Shown: positions 26,954 through 36,755, numbered from the stretch's first letter. The stretch: DNA of 64,000 nt from Acidimicrobiales bacterium (GCA_041394245.1 JAWKIR010000004.1:62001-126000), one strand, 5' to 3'. Notes: a model not told the origin generated them from the letters alone. Program-made: numbers and translations.

Positions 26954-28996
26954 ATGTGGATCGCAGCTCCGAAGGGTCGGCCGTGGCGTCGCCTGGCCTG
27001 TGCCGCAGTCGTCCTGGCGTCGGTCGCCGGGGCGTGCTCCGGCGACGACGACGGAATCACCGCGTCGCCCGACCCCGACTCGACCACGTCCGGCGATCCA
27101 ACCGTGCCGGCGACCAGCACCGCACCGCCGGAAGCGGCCCCGATCGACGCCGCGGAGTCCGGCGCGTGCGACCCGGTGGACGGTGCCGCCTGTCTGCTGC
27201 CCTGGCCCAACGACCGCTACACCCGGCCCGATGCCACGACGGCGACGGGGCTGCGGATCGACCTCCCCGCCGACGGCCCGCCGAGCAACGCCGACGGTGT
27301 CCCGATCGACGTGGGCGAATGGAACCGCAACGACGGGTTCAGCCCGGCGGCCATGCCGATGACGGTGATCCCCGGCCTCGACCCGGCCGCATCGGGCCTT
27401 GCACCGGTGACCGACATCGCGAGGTCGTTGGAGGACGACTCCCCGCTCGTGCTCGTCGACACCGTCACCGGTGAACGGATCCCGGCCTGGGCCGAACTCG
27501 ACGCCGACGGCGGGTCACCCGACGACACGGCGCTGATCGTCGTGCCCGCAGTGGCCCTGACGGAAGGGCACCACCACCTCGTCGTGCTGCGCGGCCTCGT
27601 CGACACCGCGGGTGCGCCGATCGAGCCGACCGAGGCGTACGTCGATCGTGTCACCAACCCCCTCGACCAGCACGACGCCGCGCTGCTGGCGGCCCTCGAC
27701 GGGGTCGGGATCGACCCGGCCGACACGACCCTCGCCTGGACCTTCACCGTCGCCAGCGGCGAGTCGCTCTCGGGTCGGCTCCGACACATGTGGGCCGAGA
27801 CCGCGGCCGAACTCGGCGACGGCGCTCCCGAGTTCACGGTCGAGACCGCCGAGATCGGGTTCCCCGGGGTTCGCGGGACCTTCGAGGTGCCCAACTACCT
27901 CACCGGCGACGGGTCGACCGGCAGCGTGCTGAACAACGAAGGCGACCCCGACGGCATCCCGGTCCGCAACGGATCGATGACCGTCGACTTCCTCTGCACC
28001 GTCCCGCCGACGGCGACCGCTGACGACCCGGCACCGTTCGTGATGTACGGCCACGGCCTGCTCGGCTCCCGGTCCGAGGTGTTGGGGATCGGGACCCTCG
28101 GCGGTGCGGTCGGCATCGGGTTCTGTGCGATCGACTTCCTCGGGATGAGCACGGCCGATCTCCCGAGCGTCGCCGCCGCTCTCGAGGAGCTCACCCTGTT
28201 TCGCACCCAGCCTGATCGGATGCAGCAGGGGCATCTCGCCTGGTTGCTGCTGGGTCGGCTTCTCGCGAGCGACGACGGTTTCGCGACCGACCCCCGGTTC
28301 CAGGACGGCTTCGGCCGCTCGGTCATCGACCACGACCAGCTGTCGTTCCTCGGTGCCAGCCAGGGCGGAATCCTCGGCGGTGCGTCGACGGCGCTCAGCG
28401 ACGACCTGACCCAGGTCATCCTCGCCGTCCCCGGCATGGGCTACAACCTGCTCCTGCCCCGCAGCATCGACTTCGACGAGTTCGCCCCGTTCTTCGAGGA
28501 GAGCTACCCCGACCCGCTCGACCGGATGCTGGCCCGGGAGCTGATGGAGATGCTCTGGGACCGCGGCGAGAACGCGGGTTGGGCGCAACACCTCACCCGC
28601 GACCCCTACGACGACGCCACGACGAAGAACGTGCTGATCCTCGCCGCTTTCGGAGATCACCAGGTCGCCAACGTCAGCACCGACAAGCTCGCCCGAACCC
28701 TCGGGACGCCCTTGCTCGAGCCCGGCCTCACCGACGGGCGGTCCACCGATGTCGACCCCTTCTTCGGCATCGACCCGATCGTCGACCTTCCCCACGCGGG
28801 ATCGGGTTACATCATGTGGGACTTCGGTACGCCGGCCCCGCCGATCGCCAACACACCACCCCGGGAGGGCGACGACCCGCACGGCAAGCTGAGCGACGTT
28901 CCCCAGGCCCTGCTGATCGTCGCCGACTTCATCGGCGCCGACGCCGTGATCAACGACGCCTGTGCCGGCGAACCGTGCCGAACCCTCGACGAGTAG
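26954..28996 (+). CDS. Large hydrolase-like lipoprotein, paralogue of the gene at 53303
   Basis: 680 residues with a lipobox (VAGACSG) and Asp/Thr/Pro spacer. Near residue 75 it has ACLLPWPNDRYT, a motif seen at the start of a family of secreted proteins of unknown function. The core contains YGHGLLGSR, the serine elbow GASQGG and FGDHQVAN, which together read as an alpha/beta hydrolase (Ser and His or Asp candidates visible). Paired cysteines end the protein (NDACAGEPC). TAGCGT 7 bases before the ATG at 26954 marks a leaderless start. Substrate unknown; a lipase/esterase-like surface role is possible. Confidence 0.78.
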   Translation: MWIAAPKGRPWRRLACAAVVLASVAGACSGDDDGITASPDPDSTTSGDPTVPATSTAPPEAAPIDAAESGACDPVDGAACLLPWPNDRYTRPDATTATGLRIDLPADGPPSNADGVPIDVGEWNRNDGFSPAAMPMTVIPGLDPAASGLAPVTDIARSLEDDSPLVLVDTVTGERIPAWAELDADGGSPDDTALIVVPAVALTEGHHHLVVLRGLVDTAGAPIEPTEAYVDRVTNPLDQHDAALLAALDGVGIDPADTTLAWTFTVASGESLSGRLRHMWAETAAELGDGAPEFTVETAEIGFPGVRGTFEVPNYLTGDGSTGSVLNNEGDPDGIPVRNGSMTVDFLCTVPPTATADDPAPFVMYGHGLLGSRSEVLGIGTLGGAVGIGFCAIDFLGMSTADLPSVAAALEELTLFRTQPDRMQQGHLAWLLLGRLLASDDGFATDPRFQDGFGRSVIDHDQLSFLGASQGGILGGASTALSDDLTQVILAVPGMGYNLLLPRSIDFDEFAPFFEESYPDPLDRMLARELMEMLWDRGENAGWAQHLTRDPYDDATTKNVLILAAFGDHQVANVSTDKLARTLGTPLLEPGLTDGRSTDVDPFFGIDPIVDLPHAGSGYIMWDFGTPAPPIANTPPREGDDPHGKLSDVPQALLIVADFIGADAVINDACAGEPCRTLDE

Positions 28997-29059
28997 CTGA
29001 ACGGACTCCGACCGCCCGTCGACTGCCGCCGTCGGACCGGAACACCTAGGATCACATTC

Positions 29060-29089
29060 GTGGTGCGCATGGGTGTGGTCCTTCGATGA
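29060..29089 (+). CDS. Leaderless 9-codon leader peptide coupled to the cyclase gene
   Basis: GTG at 29060 follows TAGGAT (29047-29052) by 7 bases, the leaderless geometry used elsewhere in this window. It encodes VVRMGVVLR and its TGA (29087-29089) overlaps the ATG of the cyclase gene (ATGA). The cyclase gene itself has no ribosome-binding site, so translation probably reaches it by coupling through this short frame. Confidence 0.55.
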   Translation: MVRMGVVLR

Positions 29090-32000
29090 ACGCGGCCGAG
29101 ATTCCCGAGGGGACCGTCACGGTTCTCTTCACGGATCTCGTGGAGTCCACCAAGCTCAATCAGACGCTCGGCGACGATGCCGCCCGGGAGGTCGGACGCA
29201 CCGTGGAGTCGATGGCTCGTCGGATCGTGGCCGACCACCGTGGCGTGCTCATCAAGGAGATGGGCGACGGCTTCATGGCCGCATTCGCCTCTGCCCGCCG
29301 GGCCGTCGCCGCGAGCCAGGAGATCCAGACCGAGATGGGGCGGCTGCGCCGTGACGGCCTCGACGACAGCGTGGCGATGCGGATCGGTCTGCACACCGGC
29401 GAGGTCCTCAGCGAGGACGGCGACATCCACGGGGAAACCGTGATCATCGCCAAACGGATCGAGGGACTGGCGCCCCCGGGCGGGATCCTCGCATCCGACA
29501 CCGTTCATGGGGTGCTCGGCACAGCCCGCGACGAACTCGTCGATCAGGGCACGACCGAACTCAAGGGCATCGACGACGAATGGCGACTCTTCCTGGTGCC
29601 GGTGCCAGAGGACGAGGTCGGCCCCTCCGGCCTGTCCGATGCCGAGCCGACGCCCTATGTCGGCCGGATGGCGGAGCGCGAACAGCTTCAGCGAATGCTC
29701 GAAGCGGCAGCCGCCGGACACGGATCGATGGTGCTCATCGGGGGCCCGGCCGGCCTGGGGAAGAGCCGACTCACGAAGGAGGCGGCGGTCGTCGCCGAGC
29801 GGCTCGGCATGAACGTACTCACCGGCAACTGTCTCGACATGGAGTCGCCGCCGCCGTACCAGCCGAGCATCGACCATCTCGAGCAGGCGGCGCGGACGGC
29901 GTCGCACGACGGTTTCCGGACCGCCCTCGGCGAGAACGCCCCCGAGGTCGCAAAGCTCCTCCCGTCGCTGCGCCAGCGCTACGACGACATCCCCGACTCG
30001 CCCGACCTCACGCCCGAACAGGAGCGGCGCTACATGCTCCACGGCGTCGGTCAGTTCATCGAACGCGCCGCGCGCAACCAGCCGCTGATGCTCGTGTTCG
30101 AGGACCTGCACTGGGCCGACGAGTCGACCCTGCTGTTCCTGCGTCATCTCGGTGGTCGGGTCGGCGACATCCCCCTCGTGATCATGGGGACATATCGAGA
30201 CGACGAGCTCGAGCCCGATCGGCCCCTCACGACAGCCATCGGTCCGCTGCTGCGCGATGTCGGTGCGGTCGATCTCCGGCCCCGCCTCCTCACCGAGGCC
30301 GAGGTCGAGGCCGTGCTGACCGCGCGGGCCGGTATGCCGGCACCGAAAGAGCTGCTCGATCTCGTGTTCGCGGAGACCCAGGGCAATCCCTTCTTCGTCG
30401 AGGAGCTGTATCGGCACCTCCGGGAGACGGGGAAGCTCTTCGACGAAGATGGTGGGTGGCGAGCGGGTTTCGAGATCGGCGAGACCGAGGTGCCCCAGGG
30501 TGTGCGGCTCGTGATCTCCCGACGGCTCGAACAGCTCGACGCCGACCACCGCAAGGCACTCGCGGCGGCCGCGGTGATCGGCCGCACGTTCCGTTTCGGT
30601 CTGCTCGAAGCCGCCTCGGGGATGGACGAGGACGCGCTGTTCGACGCGCTCGAGGCGGCGGAGCGGGCGCATCTCATCGAGGAGGCCCCCGGTGAGCGGG
30701 AGGCGCGCTACATCTTCATCCACGAGCAGATCCGCCAGACGCTGGTCGGGGAGCTGTCACTGGCTCGGCGCCAGCGCCTCCACCTTCGGATCGCGGATGC
30801 GCTCGTCGACTCGGGTGCCTCCCATCCGATCGAGCTCGCTCATCACCTGCATCAGGCCGGCCCGTCCGCTCCTGCCGAACGCGTGGTCGCCGCATCGATC
30901 GCCGCGGCGATCACCAACCTCGATGCGCTGGCGTTCGAGGACGCACTGCGCCACCTCCTCAACGCCGACCCGCTGGTCGACGACGCCGCCCGTCTCGAGT
31001 TCCGTCTCTTGCAGGTGAGCGCGCTGCGGGGCTCAGGTCGTGTCGACGACGCCCTCGTCGTCCTCGATGATGAACTCGGCGTGACCGACGACCCAACCGA
31101 CCGGGTGACGTTGCGGCTCCAACGGGTGCAGCTCCTGAATGACCAGTACCGGGCCGGCGAGGGCCTCGACGACATCGGTGCCCTCATCGAGGCGGCTGCG
31201 GCCGACCCGTCGTTGGAAGTCGCGGTGCAGTTGGCCCGCGGCCGCGCCCACTACATCCTCTCGCTCGACGAGCCGGAGCACGCGCACGAGTCGAGAGCCG
31301 CGTACGAGGCCGCCTACGACGCTGCAAAGGCGCGGGGCGACCGTGTGAACATGGCCCGGGCGCTGCTGCCGACGACATGGTTCACCGACTACTGGGCCGA
31401 CTATCGCGAGACCGCGCAACAAAACGTGGCCGAGGCGCTCGCTCTGGCCGAGGAGATCGGCGACGAGGACCTGATCCTCGATGCCGTCGCCGCGTCGCTG
31501 CACCGGGACGGTGCCGGGTTCGACGCGGCCCGCTCGGAGGATCTCCTCGCCCGACTCGAGGCCCGTCGTGATCCGGTGAAGCTCAACGCCCACTGCTTCT
31601 GGATGATGTGGCAGTACCTGGCCCTCGGCCGGTTCGACGACGCCGTGGCCACCTGCGACCGAGGGATCGAGCTGGCCGACCTCATCGGGACCGAGCCGGT
31701 GCAGTACGGGTCGATCAAGGCCATCGCGCTGGCCGAGATGGGCCGCTTCGACGAGGTCGCCGGTGCCATCGCCCAGGAAGTCACCGACGACGATCACCCC
31801 TTCGGGCAGGCGATGGCGTCGCTGGCTCGATCGGTGTATCTGTGCCGCATCGCCGCGTGGGAGCCGGCGGCGGCGTCGCTCGCCGACACCCTGGAGCGGG
31901 CCGATGCATTGAGTCGGGTCTGGATGCAGGTCTGGGCCGGCGCCCTCCTCTGGACGGTCGGTGCCCACCTCCAGGTCGAGTCCGGCACCGAGGTCGAAGC

Positions 32001-32439
32001 CATGACCTTGCTGCCGACCATCATGGGCGGCAGCCCGCGAGGCCTCGCCGCCGCGGAGATCGCGCTCGTCGAGGGACGCGCCGACGACGCGATCGACAGC
32101 CTCCGGCCGCTGCTCCCACGCGACGGTGACTGCCCGACGCGCGACACGCTGACGGCGCTCGAGCTGCAGGCCCGGGCGCTGCTGCTCGCCGGCGAAGCCG
32201 CCGCCGCAGCCGACGCCGCGGCGATCGGCACCGAGGCGGCGACCGCACTCGGCTACGGCTCTCTCCTGTGGCGGTTCCGGGCGGTGCGGGCTCGGGCGCT
32301 GGAGGCGACCGGTGAGGTCGACGCCGCCCGGCGGGAAGCCCGTGCGGCCCGGGTGGCGTTCACGACACTGGCCGACCGCATCGACGAGCCCGAGCTGCGC
32401 GAGTGGTTCGAGCGGCAACCCCTGGCGCCGGCACCATGA
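29086..32439 (+). CDS. Class III adenylate/guanylate cyclase fused to an AAA-type ATPase and TPR-like region
   Basis: 1,117 residues. The N-terminal cyclase domain (about 10-165) has FTDLVEST with metal ligand Asp17, KEMGDGF with Asp61 and Lys57, and MRIGLHTGEV; the usual Asn of the catalytic N-x-x-x-R is replaced (VIIAKRIEG), so activity is uncertain. The ATPase domain (about 195-480) has GGPAGLGKSR (Walker A) and LMLVFEDLHWADES (Walker B), as in LuxR/AfsR-type STAND proteins. The rest is helical repeats. It would couple a protein or metabolite signal to cNMP synthesis. It starts the operon that continues into two serine hydrolases through an ATGA overlap. Confidence 0.9.
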   Translation: MNAAEIPEGTVTVLFTDLVESTKLNQTLGDDAAREVGRTVESMARRIVADHRGVLIKEMGDGFMAAFASARRAVAASQEIQTEMGRLRRDGLDDSVAMRIGLHTGEVLSEDGDIHGETVIIAKRIEGLAPPGGILASDTVHGVLGTARDELVDQGTTELKGIDDEWRLFLVPVPEDEVGPSGLSDAEPTPYVGRMAEREQLQRMLEAAAAGHGSMVLIGGPAGLGKSRLTKEAAVVAERLGMNVLTGNCLDMESPPPYQPSIDHLEQAARTASHDGFRTALGENAPEVAKLLPSLRQRYDDIPDSPDLTPEQERRYMLHGVGQFIERAARNQPLMLVFEDLHWADESTLLFLRHLGGRVGDIPLVIMGTYRDDELEPDRPLTTAIGPLLRDVGAVDLRPRLLTEAEVEAVLTARAGMPAPKELLDLVFAETQGNPFFVEELYRHLRETGKLFDEDGGWRAGFEIGETEVPQGVRLVISRRLEQLDADHRKALAAAAVIGRTFRFGLLEAASGMDEDALFDALEAAERAHLIEEAPGEREARYIFIHEQIRQTLVGELSLARRQRLHLRIADALVDSGASHPIELAHHLHQAGPSAPAERVVAASIAAAITNLDALAFEDALRHLLNADPLVDDAARLEFRLLQVSALRGSGRVDDALVVLDDELGVTDDPTDRVTLRLQRVQLLNDQYRAGEGLDDIGALIEAAAADPSLEVAVQLARGRAHYILSLDEPEHAHESRAAYEAAYDAAKARGDRVNMARALLPTTWFTDYWADYRETAQQNVAEALALAEEIGDEDLILDAVAASLHRDGAGFDAARSEDLLARLEARRDPVKLNAHCFWMMWQYLALGRFDDAVATCDRGIELADLIGTEPVQYGSIKAIALAEMGRFDEVAGAIAQEVTDDDHPFGQAMASLARSVYLCRIAAWEPAAASLADTLERADALSRVWMQVWAGALLWTVGAHLQVESGTEVEAMTLLPTIMGGSPRGLAAAEIALVEGRADDAIDSLRPLLPRDGDCPTRDTLTALELQARALLLAGEAAAAADAAAIGTEAATALGYGSLLWRFRAVRARALEATGEVDAARREARAARVAFTTLADRIDEPELREWFERQPLAPAP

Positions 32440-33617
32440 TCCCGCGATGGGAAACCGCGATGCCGGAGAGCGTCGGCATGTCGTCGGAACGACTCGGATG
32501 GATGCGCTCGCTGATGGAGCGGCACGTCGCGTCGGGTCGGTCGCCGTCGGCGGCCGCGGTGGTCGTCCGCCGTGGCAAGGTCGTCCTCCAGGAGGCGTTC
32601 GGAGTCCAACGGCCCGGCGGCCCGGAGCTGGAGATCGACCACGTCTGGCCGCTGGCATCGGCCGGCAAACCGTTGACGGCCGCGGTCGCGATGACGCTCG
32701 TGGAGGAAGGGCACGTCGGCATCACCCAGCCGATCGTCGACTTCTTCCCCGAGCTACGGGGCAGCGGCAACGACGACGTGCTGGTCCACCACCTCTTCAC
32801 CCACACGGCCGGCTGGGAATCGGCCCAACGCACACACCGCATCGAGGCCATGGTCGCCGATGGCTCGTTGCCGCCGCTGCCCGAAGGTCACAACTTCGTC
32901 GACCACATGTTCCGCTCGCTCGCCTTCGATCCCATCCGCAGTGCTGCGCCCGGCGAGCAGATGGACTACGACAACTCGCACTACACCCTGCTCTCGGAGA
33001 TCGTCCGCCGGGTCACCGGTGACACACTCGACGCGGCGATGCGCACTCGGATCTTCGAGCCGCTCGGGCTCGAACGCAGTGCCGTCATCGTCGACGATGC
33101 GCTCCGACCCCACGTCGTGCAGCGTGCCCCGGGTCTGCCCTTCGGACCCGATGCGCTCCTGTCATTCGAGGGCGAGGTGTTCGAGTCGTGCGACTCGGGG
33201 GCGGCCGGCGTGTTCATGTCGCCGACGGACCTCGCCGCTTTCGGCCAGGCGATTCTCGAGGGCGGCTCCCTCGGGGCTGCCCGCGTCCTGGCACCGAGCA
33301 CCGTCCGGTCGATGGTGACCAACCAACTACCCGGAGTCCCCGCCAAGTTCGGCGAGCGCCTGTTGCCAGAGGCGTCGTGGGGTTACGGCTTCACCGTGCG
33401 GCAACCACGCGGGTTTTCGTTCTTCAGCGGAGGGTTGACCCCGGACGGCACGGCCATGCACCCAGGCGCCGGTGGCATCAGCTATTGGATCGACTTCGAG
33501 AACGAGATCGTCGCGGTGTTCTTCGAGGTCATCACGAAGATGAGCGAGTTCTACGAACCGGTCTCGGGGATCTCCCACCGTCTGCAGGACGTGGTGGTCG
33601 GGGCGGTCGCGTCGTGA
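32436..33617 (+). CDS. Serine hydrolase of the beta-lactamase/class C (EstB-like) family, first of a tandem pair
   Basis: 393 residues from the ATG at 32436, which overlaps the cyclase stop (ATGA). The active-site motif S-x-x-K is SAGK (Ser75-Lys78) and the second motif is Y-x-N (YDNS, about residue 178), as in class C beta-lactamases, D-Ala-D-Ala peptidases and EstB esterases. There is no signal peptide, so an intracellular esterase role is more likely than wall processing. The stop overlaps the next gene as GTGA. GMSSERL near residue 14 is shared with the neighbour, and both have the nucleophile at residue 75, a recent tandem duplication. Confidence 0.88.
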   Translation: MIPRWETAMPESVGMSSERLGWMRSLMERHVASGRSPSAAAVVVRRGKVVLQEAFGVQRPGGPELEIDHVWPLASAGKPLTAAVAMTLVEEGHVGITQPIVDFFPELRGSGNDDVLVHHLFTHTAGWESAQRTHRIEAMVADGSLPPLPEGHNFVDHMFRSLAFDPIRSAAPGEQMDYDNSHYTLLSEIVRRVTGDTLDAAMRTRIFEPLGLERSAVIVDDALRPHVVQRAPGLPFGPDALLSFEGEVFESCDSGAAGVFMSPTDLAAFGQAILEGGSLGAARVLAPSTVRSMVTNQLPGVPAKFGERLLPEASWGYGFTVRQPRGFSFFSGGLTPDGTAMHPGAGGISYWIDFENEIVAVFFEVITKMSEFYEPVSGISHRLQDVVVGAVAS

Positions 33618-34798
33618 CGCTCGAGGCGGCCGTCCACGATCCGGCCGAGGTCGGGATGTCGAGCGAGCGGCTCGATGACGCAGCGGCGCTGATGCAGCGT
33701 CAGTTCGACGCCGGCCGCTCACCGATGATGGCCGCAGTGGTCGCCCGGCACGGCAGGGTCGTCTTCACCAACGCGCTCGGCGACCAGTGGCCCGACGGTC
33801 CTGCCGTCACCGTCGACACGGTCTTCCCGATCGCGTCCATGTCGAAGCCGATGACTGCCGCCGTCGTGCTGGCTCTGGCCGAGCGTGGCGTGATCGGACT
33901 GAACGAGCCGGCCGCGCTCACGCTGCCCGAACTCGCGGAAGCCCACGGCGACGTCCTCGTCACCCACCTGCTGACCCACACGTCGGGGTGGCACGACGAC
34001 GACCAGGCCGCCGCGCTCGAGGCCGGAATCGGCGCCGCACGGGCGTCGGTGCCGGCCGGGCGCGACCCGTTGACCCACATCATGTTGGCGTCGGGCTGGG
34101 CGGTGCCGCGGCGCTACCCGGCCGGCGAGATGATGTCGTACGGCAACTTCAACTACTCGGTCCTCGGTGAGCTCGTCCGCCGGATCACGGGCGGGTCGCT
34201 CGACGCGGCCGCGCAGCAGTACCTCTTCGAGCCACTGGGGATGACGCACAGCTGTGTCGCCCTGCCCGACCGACTGCGTCCCCATCTGATCGAACGCCCA
34301 TCCGGCATCCCGTACGGGCCCGATCATCCGGGTAGCAAGATCTCGTTCAACGACCCGCTCTGGGAAGCGAGCGACGACGGCGCCAGCGGTTTCTACTCCT
34401 CGGTCACCGACATGACCCGCTTCTTCCAGATGCTGCTCGACGACGGGCGCGCCGGTGAAGAGAAGGTCCTGAGCCGCGGCGCGGTGCGGGCGATGACCAC
34501 CAATCGGGTTCCCCACACACCCACCGAGGCGATGGGGCAGGTACACCGTGAGGCATCGTGGGGATTCGGATTCGCGGTGCCGAGCGGTGAGAAGTGGAAG
34601 CAGTTCGGGGGTGGCACCGTGAGCCGGGCATCGGCGTCCCACGGCGGCGCAGGCGGGATCGGTGGTTGGGTCGACTTCGAGCACGGGATCGCGGCGAGCT
34701 ATGTCGAGATCGCCACCGAGGCCGACGAGTTCAACGTGCCCCTCTCGTGGGCCGCCAACCGGTTCGAAGACGTGATCACCTCCGCCGTGCTCGTCTGA
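33614..34798 (+). CDS. Serine hydrolase of the beta-lactamase family, second of a tandem pair
   Basis: 394 residues from a GTG at 33614 that overlaps the previous stop. It has SMSK (Ser75-Lys78), then LLTHTSGW and SYGNFNYSVLGELVRRITG with Tyr-x-Asn. Overall similarity to the preceding gene (GMSSERL, LTHTxGW, GELVRRITGG/SEIVRRVTGD) shows duplication followed by divergence; this copy has extra residues around ISFNDPLWEASDDGASGFYSS. No signal peptide. As part of the cyclase operon its level should follow the same control. Confidence 0.88.
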   Translation: MTLEAAVHDPAEVGMSSERLDDAAALMQRQFDAGRSPMMAAVVARHGRVVFTNALGDQWPDGPAVTVDTVFPIASMSKPMTAAVVLALAERGVIGLNEPAALTLPELAEAHGDVLVTHLLTHTSGWHDDDQAAALEAGIGAARASVPAGRDPLTHIMLASGWAVPRRYPAGEMMSYGNFNYSVLGELVRRITGGSLDAAAQQYLFEPLGMTHSCVALPDRLRPHLIERPSGIPYGPDHPGSKISFNDPLWEASDDGASGFYSSVTDMTRFFQMLLDDGRAGEEKVLSRGAVRAMTTNRVPHTPTEAMGQVHREASWGFGFAVPSGEKWKQFGGGTVSRASASHGGAGGIGGWVDFEHGIAASYVEIATEADEFNVPLSWAANRFEDVITSAVLV

Positions 34799-34815
34799 GC
34801 TCGGCGAGCCGTTGC

Positions 34816-35949
34816 TCAAGCCAGGCTGAGGATGCTCCGCACGGTCGCGCCGCCCAACGCGGCGCCGCGGGCGTCACCGCCGCGGTCGGGCACGAAACGA
34901 TTCGGCGTGTAGGCCCATGTGGTCCGCGAGTCCGGATCGGCGACGAAGGTCGAGCCGCCGTAGCCGCCCCAGTGCACCGAACGGGGGAAGGGGAGCGGCA
35001 CCTCGTCGCCGGCGAGCGCGAAACCGAGACCCCAGCGGACGCGATCCTCCATGACCAGGTCGTACTCGTAGCGCTGCTCCTGCGCCGTGAGGGCGACCGA
35101 CTCCTCCGACAGGAACCGTCTCCCACGGCTGGTTCCCGAGTTCGCGAGCACCGCGCCGAGCGTGGCGACGGCGCGGGCGTTCGTGAAGCCGACCGCGCCC
35201 GGATTGCATCCGGTCAGCCAACCCGTGGGCATCGGCCCCACCATCCGCGCGTCGAGTGGGTGGTCCACCCGGGCCGCGAGGGACCCGGGCCCGTTCGGGA
35301 AGACGCGGCGCTCCCTCGACTCGACGTCGGCGACGCGGGCGCGGTCGCGCTCCGCCACGCCGATCGAGAAGTCGGCGGCAAGCGGCTCGGTCAGCTCGGT
35401 TCGCAGGAACTCGTCGTAGGCGCGGTGTGTGGTGCGGCGAACAAGCTCGCCGATCAGATAACCGTAGGTCATCCCGTGATAACCGCTCGCGGTGCCGGGT
35501 TCCCACCAGGGTTCCTGGGCGGCGAGTCGGGCGACGCTCGCATCCCAGTCGCCGAGAATGGTCTCGATCGACGTCGGCGGGTCGAACCCGGCCACGCCGG
35601 TCTCGTGGCAGAAGATCTGACGCACCGGAATGTCGGCCTTGCCGGCGGCGGCGAATTCCGGCCAATAGGTGGCGATCGGCTCGTCCAGCTCGATCAACCG
35701 GCGATCGAGGAGCATCAGACCCACGATCGTCACCGCCACCTTCGACGTGGACGCCACCGAGACGATCGTGTCGCGACCCCACGGCCGCGTCCGCTCGACG
35801 TCGGCCCACCCGCCCCACAGATCGACGACCAGCTCGTCGTCGTGCACCACGGCGAAGGACGCACCCAGTTCGTTGCCGGCACGGAAGTTCTCCTCGAACG
35901 CGGCCCGAACCGCAGCGAACCGCTCGTCGCACGTGCCGGAGACCTCCAC
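34816..35949 (-). CDS. Serine hydrolase (EstA/beta-lactamase family)
   Basis: 377 residues of the LWGGWAD-type esterase subgroup: STSK at 67-70 supplies the S-x-x-K nucleophile, followed by IFCHETGVAGF and GYHGMTYGYLIGELVRR, where the second-motif Tyr is followed by His and Gly instead of x-Asn. This subgroup is known for EstA-like carboxylesterases. It is convergent with the tandem pair (17 bp between stops). The protein at 42224-43459 belongs to the same subgroup (LWGGERT, STTK, GYHALTYGWL). Confidence 0.88.
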   Translation of the reverse strand: MEVSGTCDERFAAVRAAFEENFRAGNELGASFAVVHDDELVVDLWGGWADVERTRPWGRDTIVSVASTSKVAVTIVGLMLLDRRLIELDEPIATYWPEFAAAGKADIPVRQIFCHETGVAGFDPPTSIETILGDWDASVARLAAQEPWWEPGTASGYHGMTYGYLIGELVRRTTHRAYDEFLRTELTEPLAADFSIGVAERDRARVADVESRERRVFPNGPGSLAARVDHPLDARMVGPMPTGWLTGCNPGAVGFTNARAVATLGAVLANSGTSRGRRFLSEESVALTAQEQRYEYDLVMEDRVRWGLGFALAGDEVPLPFPRSVHWGGYGGSTFVADPDSRTTWAYTPNRFVPDRGGDARGAALGGATVRSILSLA

Positions 35950-35992
35950 CCGGGGGAGCTTAGGTCGCGTCCCGGTGCCGGGCGGCCCGACC

Positions 35993-36634
35993 TCAGGCCA
36001 ACCAGGGTTCGTCGAACTCCCATGGCTCGGGATCGTCGGGTCGTTCCTCGGGGCGAACCCGGGGCTCGGCCAGTGCCTTCGCCGCCACGACGCCGGCGGT
36101 GAGCCCGAACAGGTGGCCCTCCCAGGAGATGAAGTCCTGGGGCACCAGCCCGGCGATCAGGCTGCTGTAGAAGCCGAGCGCGATCAGCGCGGCACCCAGG
36201 GCCCGGATCCGGCGCTCGAAGACCGCTGCGCCGAGGATCGCCCCGAAGTAGGCGAAGACGACACCGCTGGCGCCGATGTGGATGCCGTCGCCGGCAAGCA
36301 ACCAGGTGAGGCCTCCGCCGCCGACCACGGCCGCGAGCGTCACCCACGCCCAGTACCGCATCCCGCGCGCGGCGACCAAGCCCCCGAGGGCGAGCAGGGG
36401 CACGGAGTTCGACGCGATGTGGCCGTAGTCGGAGTGCAGGAACGGAGTCCACAGCACCCCGTCGAGTCCGCTCACCGTGCGCGGACGGATGCCGTTGCGC
36501 TGGAGTTCGTCGTCGAGAACGGTGGTGTCGATGATCTCGATCGCCCACATGGCGAGGAGGCCCATGACGAGAAGGCCCACCGGAGACCACAGCAGTCGCC
36601 AACGAGATCCGGTTGACGGGGCCGCCGAGTCCAT
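35993..36634 (-). CDS. Rhomboid-family intramembrane serine protease
   Basis: 213 residues, about six membrane helices. The catalytic dyad is GASG (Ser123) and WEGHLFG (His174), and SNSVPLLALGG holds the L1/oxyanion Asn-Ser region. The family cleaves transmembrane proteins within the membrane; the substrate is unknown. The ATG at 36634 is preferred: TACCGT lies 6 bases upstream on the minus strand, which would give a leaderless mRNA. Downstream end follows the serine hydrolase start by 43 bp in the same direction. Confidence 0.9.
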   Translation of the reverse strand: MDSAAPSTGSRWRLLWSPVGLLVMGLLAMWAIEIIDTTVLDDELQRNGIRPRTVSGLDGVLWTPFLHSDYGHIASNSVPLLALGGLVAARGMRYWAWVTLAAVVGGGGLTWLLAGDGIHIGASGVVFAYFGAILGAAVFERRIRALGAALIALGFYSSLIAGLVPQDFISWEGHLFGLTAGVVAAKALAEPRVRPEERPDDPEPWEFDEPWLA

Positions 36635-36680
36635 CACGACACGGTATGCCGTGGAACCCGATCAGTGGTCGGAGCGACCC

Positions 36681-36755
36681 GTCAGTTGGGCCTGAGCCAG
36701 GCGGTGTCAGTTGGGCCTGTGCCAGGCGGTGTCAGTTGGGCCTGTGCCAGGCCTT
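36681..36755 (-). repeat. 25-bp tandem repeat, three copies, over the 3' end of the PilZ gene
   Basis: Units at 36681-36705, 36706-36730 and 36731-36755 share GTCAGTTGGGCCTG-GCCAGGC and differ at one to two bases. The last unit carries the true stop of the PilZ gene; the other two repeat the final codons and stop beyond it. The unit length is not a multiple of three. Confidence 0.9.

Noticed and set aside
36681..36755. Tandem repeats here and at 40709 as CRISPR.
   Set aside because: There are no spacers between units, and no cas gene is in the window.
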